DNA of 56,335 nucleotides, from NCBI GenBank assembly GCA_017437785.1, contig JAFRXH010000093.1:1-56335 (forward strand). Direction: 5' to 3'. Every line of letters begins with the position of its first letter. The first letter of the stretch is position 1. The position numbers were made by a program, and so were the translations under genes. The notes beneath the pieces are model-generated. The model was not told the origin of the DNA. It saw only the letters and a list, made by a program, of their open reading frames with translations, and did no database searches. This DNA is from Lachnospiraceae bacterium (lineage in GTDB: Bacteria > Bacillota > Clostridia > Lachnospirales > Lachnospiraceae). Positions 34,565 through 43,579 of the stretch are shown here, one piece after another.

Positions 34565-34593
34565 TTGAACTATTCATATTCAGGTGATATAAT
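34565..34593 (+). promoter_or_regulatory. Promoter of ptsH-leuA
   Basis: TTGAAC (34565-34570), a 17-base spacer, TATAAT (34588-34593). The leader to ptsH is about 55 bases. Confidence 0.82.
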
Positions 34594-34654
34594 ATACCTT
34601 TAACAGGGGTTATGGGGTTAAACATTACTGTAAGTGTATTTGGAGGAAGTGCCA

Positions 34655-34918
34655 ATGGTAAGGCAGAAGGTTACGATCAAAAATCCGACCGGCCTTCATC
34701 TGCGTCCGGCAGGTAATCTCTGCAAGGAAGCAATGAAATTCAGGTCGATGACCACGTTCACTTTTCGTGACAACACCGCCAACGCAAAGAGCGTTTTGAG
34801 TGTTTTGGGCGCCTGCGTCAAGTGCGGAGACGAGGTAGAGTTTGTCTGCGAAGGCGAAGACGAACAGGAGGCTCTTGAGTGCCTTGTCAAAGCCATAGAA
34901 AGCGGACTTGGTGAATAA
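34655..34918 (+). CDS. ptsH: HPr phosphocarrier protein
   Basis: GGAGG lies about 10 bases before the ATG at 34655. The 87-residue protein has the phosphorylation site H15 in GLHLRPA and the regulatory serine S46 (KSVLSVLG), so it can be part of both sugar uptake (phosphate from enzyme I) and HPr-kinase control in Gram-positives. Enzyme I (ptsI) does not follow; leuA starts 24 bases later. The residues after S46 (LSVLGA) differ from the common IMGVMSL. The family's usual length is 85-90 residues. Confidence 0.88.
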   Translation: MVRQKVTIKNPTGLHLRPAGNLCKEAMKFRSMTTFTFRDNTANAKSVLSVLGACVKCGDEVEFVCEGEDEQEALECLVKAIESGLGE

Positions 34919-34942
34919 ATCACAGCCAAGGAGTGAAAAGCA

Positions 34943-36622
34943 ATGTTAAATTACAAACGTTACCAGCGCGTTCCCGTGGACCGCTATCCGGAAAGAACAT
35001 GGCCGGATAAGGAGATAGAGAAAGCACCGGTCTGGTGCAGTGTGGATTTAAGGGATGGTAATCAGGCTCTTATTGACCCGATGATAGTGTCGGAGAAGAT
35101 AGAGTTTTTTAATTTTCTGGTAAAACTGGGCTTTAAGGAGATCGAAGTAGGTTTCCCCGCAGCCAGCCAGATCGAATATGATTTCCTCCGCCAGCTGGTG
35201 GAGCGGAAGATGATACCCGATGATGTAAAGATCCAGGTACTTGCACAGTGCCGTGAGGAGCAGATAATCAAGAGCTTTGAATCGGCAAAGGGTATCAAGA
35301 AGATCGTCATGCATATCTATAATTCCACATCCACCCTTCAGAGAGATGTGGTATTCAATGCCAGCAAGGAAGAGGTTAAGGAGATCGCCTTAAAGGGTAC
35401 CCGAATGGTCATGGACCATATGAACGAATATGACGGTGAGGTAACGCTTGAGTATTCGCCCGAGAGCTTTACGGGGACCGAGCTGGATTATGCGCTTGAA
35501 GTGTGCAATGCGGTGATCGATCTGTGGGATCCCACTCCCGATCATCCCATGATCATAAACCTGCCCTCTACGGTAGAGATGACGACACCCAACGTGTTTG
35601 CTGACCGTATAGAGTTTATGAGCAAGAATCTCCACAAGAGGGATAGCGTGATCTTGAGCGTTCATCCCCATAACGACAGGGGTACCGGTGTGGCTACCGC
35701 CGAGCTTTCTCTTTTGGCAGGAGCGGACCGCATCGAGGGTACACTGTTCGGAAACGGCGAGCGTACAGGTAATGTCGATATTGTTAATCTTGCATATAAC
35801 ATGTTCTCACAGGGCATAGACTGCGGCCTTGAACTGGATAATGTAAAGGAAGCCGCCGAGATCTACGAAAGATGCTGCAAGCTCCCGATACATCCCCGTC
35901 ATCCTTATGCAGGAAAGCTGGTGTTCACCGCTTTTTCCGGATCACACCAGGATGCGATCAACAAGGGCGTGCATGCCATGCAGATGCGCAATTCCCAGAT
36001 ATGGCAGGTTCCTTATCTTACCATCGACCCTGCGGATATCGGCAGGGAGTACGAGCCTATCGTGCGTATCAATTCCCAGTCAGGTAAGGGCGGTGTGGCC
36101 TTCGTAATGGAGAGTTATTTCGGATTTAAGCTGCCCAAGCCCATGCAGAGGGAATTTGCGGATGTTATACAGAAGCTTTCCGAGAAACAGGGTGAGGTTT
36201 CACCCGAGACGGTTATGGAGAAGTTCCGTGAGGAATACCTTAAGAAGAACGAGCCCATTCACTTCAGAAAACTTAAAGTGGATGATCTGTCCGGAGAGAC
36301 CGAGTCGGAATTCGATACCGGCGTACATCTGACTTATACCGATCATGATATCGAAAAGACCTTTGACGCCGTAGGAAACGGACCTCTGGATGCAGTACAG
36401 AGAGGACTTAAGGAGACCTTCGGTATCAGGATCAAGATACTTGATTATGAGGAGCATGCGCTGCAGAGCGGATCCAATTCCCAGGCGGCTGCATATATTC
36501 ATATGCTCGATGAGGAAACGGGAGATGTTACCTACGGCGTAGGTGTGAGCTCAAATATCACACGTGCATCTGTAAGGGCTATCTTCTCCGCTATCAACAG
36601 ACTTGGGCTGGGGGATAAATAA
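34943..36622 (+). CDS. leuA: 2-isopropylmalate synthase, long type
   Basis: AAGGAG stands upstream. The 559-residue protein begins YKRYQRVPVDRYPERTWPD, typical of the long (LeuA type 2) form. Catalytic landmarks are LRDGNQA, VHPHNDRGTG (the metal-binding HxH) and the motif LFGNGERTGN. The C-terminal part (about 440-559) is the leucine-binding regulatory domain. It condenses acetyl-CoA with 2-oxoisovalerate, the first step of leucine synthesis, and is usually inhibited by leucine. No other leu genes are in the window. The stop overlaps the rfbD start by one base. Confidence 0.95.
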   Translation: MLNYKRYQRVPVDRYPERTWPDKEIEKAPVWCSVDLRDGNQALIDPMIVSEKIEFFNFLVKLGFKEIEVGFPAASQIEYDFLRQLVERKMIPDDVKIQVLAQCREEQIIKSFESAKGIKKIVMHIYNSTSTLQRDVVFNASKEEVKEIALKGTRMVMDHMNEYDGEVTLEYSPESFTGTELDYALEVCNAVIDLWDPTPDHPMIINLPSTVEMTTPNVFADRIEFMSKNLHKRDSVILSVHPHNDRGTGVATAELSLLAGADRIEGTLFGNGERTGNVDIVNLAYNMFSQGIDCGLELDNVKEAAEIYERCCKLPIHPRHPYAGKLVFTAFSGSHQDAINKGVHAMQMRNSQIWQVPYLTIDPADIGREYEPIVRINSQSGKGGVAFVMESYFGFKLPKPMQREFADVIQKLSEKQGEVSPETVMEKFREEYLKKNEPIHFRKLKVDDLSGETESEFDTGVHLTYTDHDIEKTFDAVGNGPLDAVQRGLKETFGIRIKILDYEEHALQSGSNSQAAAYIHMLDEETGDVTYGVGVSSNITRASVRAIFSAINRLGLGDK

Positions 36623-37476
36623 TGAGCTTAAAGCTGATGGTTACCGGCTGCAACGGCCAGCTGGGCAGGGCATTATACGAACTGACAAAGGATGATACCG
36701 GCTTTGAATATGTGGGCAGTGATGTCCCTGAGCTGGATATAACCGATTGCGAGGCTCTGCTTGCCTATGTAAAGGAACTTAAGCCGGACGTGATCATAAA
36801 CTGCGCCGCTGCCACCAATGTGGACGGCTGTGAGAAAGATGAGGATCTTGCATTTAAGATAAATGCGCTGGGACCGCGTAATTTGGCGGTTGCGGCTAAT
36901 GAAGTTGATGCAAAGCTTATACATATCTCTACGGATTATGTTTTCCCGGGGGACGGAAATGTGCCGCGTACCGAGAATGATCCGGTAGGGCCTAAGAGTG
37001 CGTACGGCCGCACCAAGCTTGCCGGAGAGGAATTTGTTAAACTCTTTGCAAAGAAGTGGTTCATAGTACGTACCGCATGGCTTTACGGTGAAGGCAAGAA
37101 CTTTGTCCGCACAATGCTTAAGCTTTCCGAAACAAAAGACAGTATCAGCGTGGTCGACGACCAGCTGGGAAATCCTACCAGTGCGCTCGAACTGGGCAGG
37201 GCGATACTTAAGCTGGCACCTACGCAGCTGTACGGTATCTATCACGGCACCTGCGAGGGTGTATGCAGCTGGGCGGACCTTACCGAAGAGATCTTCCGTA
37301 TGAAGGGTATCGCGACCAAAGTCGTGCGTATCAGCTCTGAGGAATATAAAAAGAATTATCCGGATTCTGCGGACAGGCCTTCGTACTCCGCTTTGGAAAA
37401 AAGGATGTTTAAGCTGAATCTGGATCACAGATTCAAAGACTGGAAAGATGCCTTAAAAGAGTATCTTCTGGGCTGA
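36622..37476 (+). CDS. rfbD: dTDP-4-dehydrorhamnose reductase
   Basis: The 284-residue SDR-type protein has the nucleotide-binding loop TGCNGQLGRAL, the YGRTK motif (Tyr-X3-Lys), and the STDYVFPGDG substrate-loop segment typical of RmlD. It catalyses the last step of dTDP-L-rhamnose synthesis. The genes for the first three steps (rfbA, B, C) are not in the window, so rhamnose synthesis would need them elsewhere. The start overlaps the leuA stop (TAATG). It opens the polysaccharide region, with a convergent PAP2 gene directly after it. Confidence 0.93.
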   Translation: MSLKLMVTGCNGQLGRALYELTKDDTGFEYVGSDVPELDITDCEALLAYVKELKPDVIINCAAATNVDGCEKDEDLAFKINALGPRNLAVAANEVDAKLIHISTDYVFPGDGNVPRTENDPVGPKSAYGRTKLAGEEFVKLFAKKWFIVRTAWLYGEGKNFVRTMLKLSETKDSISVVDDQLGNPTSALELGRAILKLAPTQLYGIYHGTCEGVCSWADLTEEIFRMKGIATKVVRISSEEYKKNYPDSADRPSYSALEKRMFKLNLDHRFKDWKDALKEYLLG

Positions 37477-37956
37477 TCAGTAAGGAAGTACTTTCAGGCA
37501 GATCAGACAGCCTAAAAATATGCCTATTATTATACCGACGATAACCTGAAGAGGTGTGTGTCCAAGGAATTCCTTAAGACGGTCATCGGGAGAGAGTTTA
37601 CTCCAATCCACCTGTTCCATCTTTTCCATGGTATCCATCATCTCGTTGAGTACCTGGGCATGTTTACCTGCCTGCCTGCGTATTCCCAGTGCATCGTACA
37701 TAACGATGATGGCAAGGCTTGCGGCAAGGGCAAAGTCCACCGAGCCGGGACCGCTTTTGATAAAGACAGCGGTTGCCAGACCTGTAACCGTCGCCGAATG
37801 GGAACTGGGCATTCCGCCGGTCCCTATAAGCCTTTCGGCATTGAAGTTACGCGTGAGGACTGTGTGCAGTATGGCTTTCATTATCTGGGCTACAAACCAG
37901 GCCGATACTGCGGACATCAGGATAGGATTGTGAAAGATTTCAAATAAATAATGCAT
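37477..37956 (-). CDS. Divergent PAP2-family membrane protein (YuiD-like)
   Basis: The ATG at 37956 (MHYLFEIFHNPILMSA) fits the family N-terminus; upstream frame is not conserved. The 159-residue protein has about four membrane segments and the motifs TGGMPSSHSA, DALGIRRQAG and LGHTPLQV, matching the acid-phosphatase/haloperoxidase-related family that includes Bacillus YuiD. The function is not firmly known; a lipid phosphatase role is suggested by the family. No SD precedes the start, and a promoter places the transcript start at the ATG, so it may be a leaderless message. Confidence 0.87.
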   Translation of the reverse strand: MHYLFEIFHNPILMSAVSAWFVAQIMKAILHTVLTRNFNAERLIGTGGMPSSHSATVTGLATAVFIKSGPGSVDFALAASLAIIVMYDALGIRRQAGKHAQVLNEMMDTMEKMEQVDWSKLSPDDRLKEFLGHTPLQVIVGIIIGIFLGCLICLKVLPY

Positions 37957-37962
37957 GGGTAT

Positions 37963-37991
37963 ATTATATAGGTTAGGTAAAAAAAACACAA
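37963..37991 (-). promoter_or_regulatory. Promoter of the PAP2-like gene, giving a leaderless start
   Basis: On the minus strand TTGTGT (37991-37986), a 17-base spacer and TATAAT (37968-37963). A start 7 bases later falls on the A of the ATG at 37956. Confidence 0.6.
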
Positions 37992-38020
37992 GCAGATAAT
38001 GATATAGGAGGGGCAGGAAA

Positions 38021-38980
38021 TTGGCTAAGTTGGAGAAAAAAGACAAGATATATGTGGCCGGCCACAGAGGACTCGTAGGCAGCGCCATCGTTCGTGCATT
38101 AAACCGCAAGGGATATGAGCATATCGTTGGACGTACCCATACGGAGCTGGATCTGACGGAGCAGTCGGATGTACGTGCATTCTTTGAGGTGGAGCGTCCC
38201 GATGTTGTGGTACTGGCTGCCGCAAAGGTGGGTGGTATCAACGCCAACAATACGGCGCCTGCGGAATTTGCATACAGCAATATGCAGATCCAGTGCAATG
38301 TCATTGAATGCTGCCACCGTTACATGGTAAAGAAGCTGCTGTTTTTGGGCAGTACCTGTATATATCCCCGTATGGCTCCCCAGCCCATTCCGGAAAATGC
38401 ACTTCTGACCGGACCGCTGGAGACTACCAACGAGGCATATGCCATCGCAAAGATAGCCGGACTTGAGATGTGCAAGTTCTACAAGAGACAGTACGGCAAT
38501 GATTTCATCAGCTGCATGCCTACCAATCTGTACGGCCCTCATGATAATTACGAGCTTAAGGGCTCCCATGTGCTGCCTGCTATGATCAGGAAGTTCCATG
38601 AGGCAAAGATGAGCTATGCTCCTTTTGTGGAACTGTGGGGAACCGGCGCACCTTTAAGAGAATTCCTTTATGTTGATGATATGGCTGATGCCTGTGTATA
38701 TCTTTTAGAGAATTATTCCGGCGAGGAGCATGTAAACATCGGTACCGGAAAAGAGATATCCATAAGGGATCTGGCGTTTTTAGTAAAGCGTATAGTAGGT
38801 TATCAGGGAGAGATCCGCTGGAATACCCAGATGCCTGACGGAACCCCCAGAAAGCTCACGGATGTTACCAAGCTTCACAAGCTGGGCTTCTATCACAAGG
38901 TAGAGCTTGAAGAAGGCATCAGACGTGCCTATGAGTGGTTTAGGGAGAATATAGATACGGCCAGGATGGGGGCGCGATGA
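38021..38980 (+). CDS. fcl: GDP-L-fucose synthase
   Basis: The start is TTG at 38021, with AGGAGG about 9 bases upstream. The 319-residue SDR epimerase/reductase has [12 protein letters not shown] as its NADP loop, the STCIYP segment, and the catalytic Tyr in YAIAKIAG (Y-X3-K). It also has the family-specific [10 protein letters not shown] motif. It converts GDP-4-keto-6-deoxymannose to GDP-L-fucose. GDP-mannose dehydratase (gmd), which makes its substrate, is not in the window. It is followed with an ATGA overlap by a glycosyltransferase. Confidence 0.94.
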   Translation: MAKLEKKDKIYVAGHRGLVGSAIVRALNRKGYEHIVGRTHTELDLTEQSDVRAFFEVERPDVVVLAAAKVGGINANNTAPAEFAYSNMQIQCNVIECCHRYMVKKLLFLGSTCIYPRMAPQPIPENALLTGPLETTNEAYAIAKIAGLEMCKFYKRQYGNDFISCMPTNLYGPHDNYELKGSHVLPAMIRKFHEAKMSYAPFVELWGTGAPLREFLYVDDMADACVYLLENYSGEEHVNIGTGKEISIRDLAFLVKRIVGYQGEIRWNTQMPDGTPRKLTDVTKLHKLGFYHKVELEEGIRRAYEWFRENIDTARMGAR

Positions 38981-39732
38981 ACCCCTCTCCGGTAAGCATT
39001 GTCATGCCGGTACATAATGCCGAAGCTGTTCTTGAGGAAACCGTTAAAAGCGTACTTGAGCAGAGCTTTGGGGATTATGAGCTGATAATGGTCGAGGACG
39101 CTTCGACCGACGGCAGCCGGGATCTGATGTATAAGCTTGCAGGCGAAGACAGCAGGATCAAAGTACTGGTCAACGAAGGGGAACATGGTGCGGCTCATGC
39201 CCGCAATATGGGGATAAAGGCGGCAAAAGGCCGTTATCTCGCATATCTTGATGCGGATGATCTGTGGCATAAGGATAAGCTTAAAAAGACGCTGCGCTTC
39301 ATGCAGGAGCGCGATGCGTCTTTTGTTTTTACCGCCTATGAATTCGGTGATGAAAACGCAAAGGGTACCGGAAGGGTGGTGCATGTGCCAAAGGAGCTGG
39401 ACTATGCCCATGCCCTGACCAGGACGATAATCTTTACATCGACCGTAATGCTTGATCTGGATAAACTTGGGAAAAAGAAGGTGCTCATGCCGCCTGTTCC
39501 CAGCGAAGATACGGCCAGCTGGTGGCGCATATTAAGAAGCGGAGTCAGTGCATGCGGGCTTGATGAGAATCTGGTGACCTACCGCCGTGCGGGAAAGAGT
39601 CTTTCTTCCAATAAGCTGGTGGCGGTAAAGCGGATCTGGTATCTGTACCGCAGGCAGGCTCATCTTAATCTGATAAAGAGTGTATTTTGCATGTTCGGCT
39701 GGGGATGGCGTGCCCTGGCCAGGAGGATCTGA
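38977..39732 (+). CDS. GT2-family glycosyltransferase
   Basis: The ATG overlaps the preceding stop (ATGA). The 251-residue protein has the GT-A opening [20 protein letters not shown], the DDASTDGS-type segment (VEDASTDGS), and the metal-binding DADD in [12 protein letters not shown]. Such enzymes move a sugar from a nucleotide donor onto a lipid-linked acceptor at the cytoplasmic membrane face. The specific sugar cannot be told. A basic tail with a hydrophobic stretch near the end ([14 protein letters not shown]) may anchor it to the membrane. Confidence 0.9.
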   Translation: MNPSPVSIVMPVHNAEAVLEETVKSVLEQSFGDYELIMVEDASTDGSRDLMYKLAGEDSRIKVLVNEGEHGAAHARNMGIKAAKGRYLAYLDADDLWHKDKLKKTLRFMQERDASFVFTAYEFGDENAKGTGRVVHVPKELDYAHALTRTIIFTSTVMLDLDKLGKKKVLMPPVPSEDTASWWRILRSGVSACGLDENLVTYRRAGKSLSSNKLVAVKRIWYLYRRQAHLNLIKSVFCMFGWGWRALARRI

Positions 39733-39733
39733 T

Positions 39734-40294
39734 ATGTATATAATAGCAGGCCTTGGTAATCCCGGCAGGCAGTATGCGGATACCAGGCACAATGTAGGAT
39801 TTATGGCCCTGGATCTTCTGGGGCAGCGGCATAATATAGGTTATCCCGAGGATGGACACAAAGCGATGTTCGGCAAGGGGCGTATAGGTTCTGAAAAGGT
39901 GGTGCTGGTAAAACCCCTGACTTTTATGAACCTGAGCGGTGAAGCTCTGCTTAGCATCTGCAGTTATTACAAGATAGATGTGAGCAGCGAGCTGATCGTT
40001 ATATATGACGATATAGACCTGGATCCCGGTGTGCTGCGTATAAGAAAGAGCGGCAGCGCCGGCGGGCACAACGGCATGAAGAATATAGTGAAACTCCTGG
40101 GAACACAGGAGTTTATGCGTATACGCATAGGAGTGGGAGCCAAGCCACAGGGCTGGGACCTGGCGGATTATGTGCTGGCACATCTGACGCAGGAGGATCT
40201 CCCACCTATCAGGGAAGCGGTAGAGAAAGCGGCAGATGCCGTAGAGGTCATCCTTTCCGATGGCATCGATACCGCGATGAACAGGTTTAACTGA
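39734..40294 (+). CDS. pth: Peptidyl-tRNA hydrolase
   Basis: AGGAGG stands about 8 bases before the ATG at 39734, overlapping the GT2 gene's end. The 186-residue protein has the Pth motifs GLGNPGRQYADTRHNVGF (with catalytic H20), PLTFMNLSG, VIYDDIDL and GGHNGMKN. It frees tRNA from peptidyl-tRNAs that drop off the ribosome, an essential role. Its place in the middle of the polysaccharide locus is unusual but the gene is complete. Confidence 0.94.
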   Translation: MYIIAGLGNPGRQYADTRHNVGFMALDLLGQRHNIGYPEDGHKAMFGKGRIGSEKVVLVKPLTFMNLSGEALLSICSYYKIDVSSELIVIYDDIDLDPGVLRIRKSGSAGGHNGMKNIVKLLGTQEFMRIRIGVGAKPQGWDLADYVLAHLTQEDLPPIREAVEKAADAVEVILSDGIDTAMNRFN

Positions 40295-40319
40295 AGGCCG
40301 GCAGGTTACATAATTTCTA

Positions 40320-40348
40320 TGGATATAAAGGACTTTTTTTGATATAAT
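40320..40348 (+). promoter_or_regulatory. Putative promoter of the sugar-transferase gene, nearly leaderless
   Basis: TGGATA (40320-40325), a 17-base spacer, TATAAT (40343-40348). A start near 40354-40357 is at or just before the ATG at 40357. Confidence 0.5.
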
Positions 40349-40356
40349 CAATAGTT

Positions 40357-41754
40357 ATGAGGAAATTGGAAACTTCCAGAAGGGTGATAATGCTGTTTTT
40401 ATCTTTCCTGGATCTGGCAGCGCAGGTCGCAGGCTTTGCGCTTTGCTGGTTCTGGTATTATAAACCCTTCTTAAAAGCTACATGGGGCATTGAATTCTGG
40501 ATAAAGGGTGATATCACGCTTATCGCTGTGTATCTGGTTATCCTGTTCATGTTCTCTCATATGTACGGCGGTACACGCGTCGGATATCTTAAAGCCTGGG
40601 AGGTATTCTTCTCCCAGATCTTCTCGACTCTTATAGCCAATGTGATCGCATATGCGGTGCTGGCACTGATGGCTACAAAAGTCATCCCGGCCAGGGAGAT
40701 CCTTATACTTACCCTGATACAATTTGCCTGGATAGCCCTGTGGACGGTATCTGCCCAGGGGATCTATAAGATGCTCTTCCCGCCCAGGGATCTTCTGCTG
40801 GTCAGCGGTGAGCGTTCCACCGACGGTATACTGCAGAAGTTTGCCAGCCGTCCCGATAAGTACAACATCCTTAAGTGCATGGATATAGCCGAAGGCACGA
40901 ATGCCATATGCGAGGAAGTGGAGAAGGGCTACGACGGCCTTGTCCTCTGGGATATCCCCACAAAAGAAAGGAACAGGCTGCTCAAGTACTGTTATGCCAG
41001 GTCTCTGCGGGTATATATCATGCCCAAGATCCCGGATGTTCTGGTAAAAGGAACGGAGGAACTCCATATTTTTGATACGCCTATCTATCTGATACGCGAA
41101 TATGCGCTTACCGTACAGCAGCGGGCTGCCAAGCGCATAATAGATATCGTATGCTCACTGATACTGCTTATAGTAACGTCTCCGTTCATGCTGCTGGTAG
41201 CGCTGGCAGTAAAGCTCTATGACGGCGGACCCGTTCTTTACAAGCAGGTCAGATGTACCCTTGGCGGAAAGGAGTTTAAGATACTTAAATTCCGCAGCAT
41301 GAGGGTTGATGCGGAAAAGGACGGCGTGGCCAGGCTGGCTGCCAAGAAAGACGACCGCATTACTCCCGTGGGCCGTTTTATCAGGGCGTGCAGGCTGGAT
41401 GAGCTGCCGCAGTTATGGAATATATTTAAGGGTGAGATGAGCTTTATCGGGCCCAGACCCGAACGCCCCCAGCTTATCAGGGAATACGAAAAGGAAATGC
41501 CCGAGTTTGTCTTCAGGATGAAGGTTAAGGCGGGGCTGGCAGGTTATGCCCAGGTTTATGGCAAGTACAATACCACTCCGTATGATAAGCTTAAGCTGGA
41601 TCTGACATATATCGAGAATTATTCTGTATGGCTGGATCTTAAGCTGATGCTCCTTACATTAAAGATATTGTTTAAACCGGATGCAACAGAAGGCGTAGAT
41701 AATACGGTGAAGGCGTCCGAGTCTTCGAAAGAGGTGGATAAGAGTGAAGGATGA
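40357..41754 (+). CDS. Polyprenyl-phosphate sugar-1-phosphate transferase (exopolysaccharide initiation)
   Basis: The 465-residue protein has four to five N-terminal membrane segments (about 9-130), a CoA-binding-like middle part, and a catalytic domain from about 255. The catalytic domain starts RAAKRIIDIVCSLI, then has a metal/phosphate segment LKFRSMRVDA and the diagnostic RACRLDELPQLWNI (about 343-356) and IGPRPERP. This family puts the first sugar phosphate onto undecaprenyl phosphate. No SD precedes 40357; an ATG at 40390 has AAGGG 5 bases upstream and is an alternative start, which would remove the basic tip before the first TM. The gene ends 11 bases inside the next one. Confidence 0.92.
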   Translation: MRKLETSRRVIMLFLSFLDLAAQVAGFALCWFWYYKPFLKATWGIEFWIKGDITLIAVYLVILFMFSHMYGGTRVGYLKAWEVFFSQIFSTLIANVIAYAVLALMATKVIPAREILILTLIQFAWIALWTVSAQGIYKMLFPPRDLLLVSGERSTDGILQKFASRPDKYNILKCMDIAEGTNAICEEVEKGYDGLVLWDIPTKERNRLLKYCYARSLRVYIMPKIPDVLVKGTEELHIFDTPIYLIREYALTVQQRAAKRIIDIVCSLILLIVTSPFMLLVALAVKLYDGGPVLYKQVRCTLGGKEFKILKFRSMRVDAEKDGVARLAAKKDDRITPVGRFIRACRLDELPQLWNIFKGEMSFIGPRPERPQLIREYEKEMPEFVFRMKVKAGLAGYAQVYGKYNTTPYDKLKLDLTYIENYSVWLDLKLMLLTLKILFKPDATEGVDNTVKASESSKEVDKSEG

Positions 41755-42784
41755 TATTAAAGACAGGGGATTCGATCTGCGCCGTTTTATGATGCTTTCG
41801 GTCCGCAGGGTATGGATACTGATACTGGGAGCATTGGCCGGAGGGATCCTTTTCGGGGGCTTTGCCTACATCAAACAGGTGATCAAGGCGCCCGAGCCGG
41901 TATATCGTAACGACAGCCTGTATCTGATAAGTTTTACGCAGGGCGAGGCGGAAGCTGCCCAGGCACAGTTTAACGATTATACCTGGAATGATGTGCTGGA
42001 TACCGATGCCATAGCAGGCATCGCGGCAAGTATTCTGGGTGATGAGATAGACAAAGCTTATGTGGCTGCATCCACCACTGTTCCGACCATGTCGGACATA
42101 AGCATGTTTCATGTGTATGTAGAGGATACCGATCCGGAAAAGGCGGATCAGATACAGAATGCGCTGACTCTGGCGCTTGGCATATTCCCGCAGTACATCA
42201 CCGGTATGGAGAGCATTACCGTACTGGACAGGGGTAAGGCCGAGCTTGTTATCCATACCACCACGATAACACGCTGGATGGTCGCGGGTGCCATCATCGG
42301 AGCACTTGCAGCGCTATTTATACTGGCATATGTATATATCATGGATGATACCGTAAGGATAGCCGAAGATATCAAAACTGCCGGCGGACGTTGCCTGGGC
42401 ATACTTTTTAAGGATAAGACGGATGAAGCGGAAGAAGAAAGACTGCAGGAAGCCGTTACTGACAACTTTAAAAAGGTGCAGGAAGTAAGGATGATAGATC
42501 CGGCCGGTACCGCCGTGAGCGCAGAGGTGGCCGGAAAGATAAAGGCTATGATGCCGGATGATGTTAAGTTTAATACCGGAAACAAAGATGCGAAGGTTTT
42601 ATTGTGTGTGGCAGCAGGCAGTATCTCTGTCGCCGAATTAAAGCGTTTTACGGATGAGGGAAATACAGATGTGGTGCTGTGTGATGCATCGCATAAACTT
42701 CACCGTATCTATTATTTTTATGGGGACCGCAAAGGAAAAAAAGGCGCAAGGAACAGGACAGGATCTGAAAAAACAGAGGAATAG
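41744..42784 (+). CDS. Wzz/YveK-like chain-length protein without a kinase P-loop
   Basis: GTG start at 41744 with GAGGTGG 6 bases upstream. The 346-residue protein has a membrane segment at about 25-47, an outside domain of about 115 residues, and a second segment at about 180-202, the two-TM layout of Wzz/YveK proteins that set polysaccharide chain length. The C-terminal 140 residues are cytoplasmic and hold a DAKVLLCVAAGSISVAELKRF segment. That resembles the late strands of a BY-kinase domain, but no Walker A motif is present. It may therefore be a non-catalytic regulatory tail. The tail ends in basic residues. Confidence 0.8.
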   Translation: MKDDIKDRGFDLRRFMMLSVRRVWILILGALAGGILFGGFAYIKQVIKAPEPVYRNDSLYLISFTQGEAEAAQAQFNDYTWNDVLDTDAIAGIAASILGDEIDKAYVAASTTVPTMSDISMFHVYVEDTDPEKADQIQNALTLALGIFPQYITGMESITVLDRGKAELVIHTTTITRWMVAGAIIGALAALFILAYVYIMDDTVRIAEDIKTAGGRCLGILFKDKTDEAEEERLQEAVTDNFKKVQEVRMIDPAGTAVSAEVAGKIKAMMPDDVKFNTGNKDAKVLLCVAAGSISVAELKRFTDEGNTDVVLCDASHKLHRIYYFYGDRKGKKGARNRTGSEKTEE

Positions 42785-42787
42785 CCT

Positions 42788-43579
42788 ATGAAACTGTGTG
42801 TTATGGTATCTGCACTTGAACAGAATGTATCCGAAATGCCCCGTAATATGAAGCTTAAGAGCGATGCGGTGATCGTGAACCAGTGCGCGCAGGATGATGA
42901 GCAGGAGCTGTCATATGCCGGAAAGAGGATACTGGTAATAAACCGGAGTGAGCGCGGCGTGGGCCGCAGCCGCAATCTGGCTATGGATAATGCCCGCGGG
43001 GATGTAGGGCTTTTTGCGGATGATGATATCGTCTACGAGGATGACTACGAGGCGCGTATCATACAGGCATTCAGACACAGGCCTTCGGCGGATATACTGC
43101 TGTTTAACGTGAGGGTCAATCCCGAGCGCAGGACATACTGGAACGAAAAGACCAAACGTGTACGATGGTATAACTGCGGCCGTTATCCTACTTTTTGTGC
43201 GGCGGTAAAGCTCGATAAGATAAGGGAAGCGGGAGTACGCTTTTCGCATCTGTTCGGCGGCGGCGCACCTTACAGTAACGGTGAAGACAGTCTCTTTTTC
43301 ATGGACTGCATCAAAAAGGGACTTAAGATATATGCGGTGAGCGCCGTGATAGGCACCGAGCGCAGCCGCAAGTCCACCTGGTTTAAGGGTTATGACGAAA
43401 AGTTCTTTTATGACAGAGGAGTGCTTTTCAGTTTTCTTTATGGGAAATGGGCGAAGCTGTGGGCACTGAGGTTTGCGCTGGTCAAAAGAAAGGTCATGTG
43501 TAAAGATATCGCGCCGGCTAAGGCGCTCAAACTGATGAACGAAGGTATCGATAAGGGAAGAACGCTATGCCGGGAATGA
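42788..43579 (+). CDS. GT2-like glycosyltransferase
   Basis: AGAGGA lies about 7 bases upstream. The 263-residue protein lacks the standard GT2 opening (VSIIIPxYN) but has the later landmarks: GVGRSRNLAMDNARGD and the metal-site DDDI in FADDDIVYEDDYE. It also has the acceptor-side GEDSLFFMDCIKKG (ED motif). It is probably cytoplasmic and acts on a lipid-linked glycan. It overlaps the polymerase-like gene by 13 bases. The specific sugar is unknown. Confidence 0.83.
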   Translation: MKLCVMVSALEQNVSEMPRNMKLKSDAVIVNQCAQDDEQELSYAGKRILVINRSERGVGRSRNLAMDNARGDVGLFADDDIVYEDDYEARIIQAFRHRPSADILLFNVRVNPERRTYWNEKTKRVRWYNCGRYPTFCAAVKLDKIREAGVRFSHLFGGGAPYSNGEDSLFFMDCIKKGLKIYAVSAVIGTERSRKSTWFKGYDEKFFYDRGVLFSFLYGKWAKLWALRFALVKRKVMCKDIAPAKALKLMNEGIDKGRTLCRE

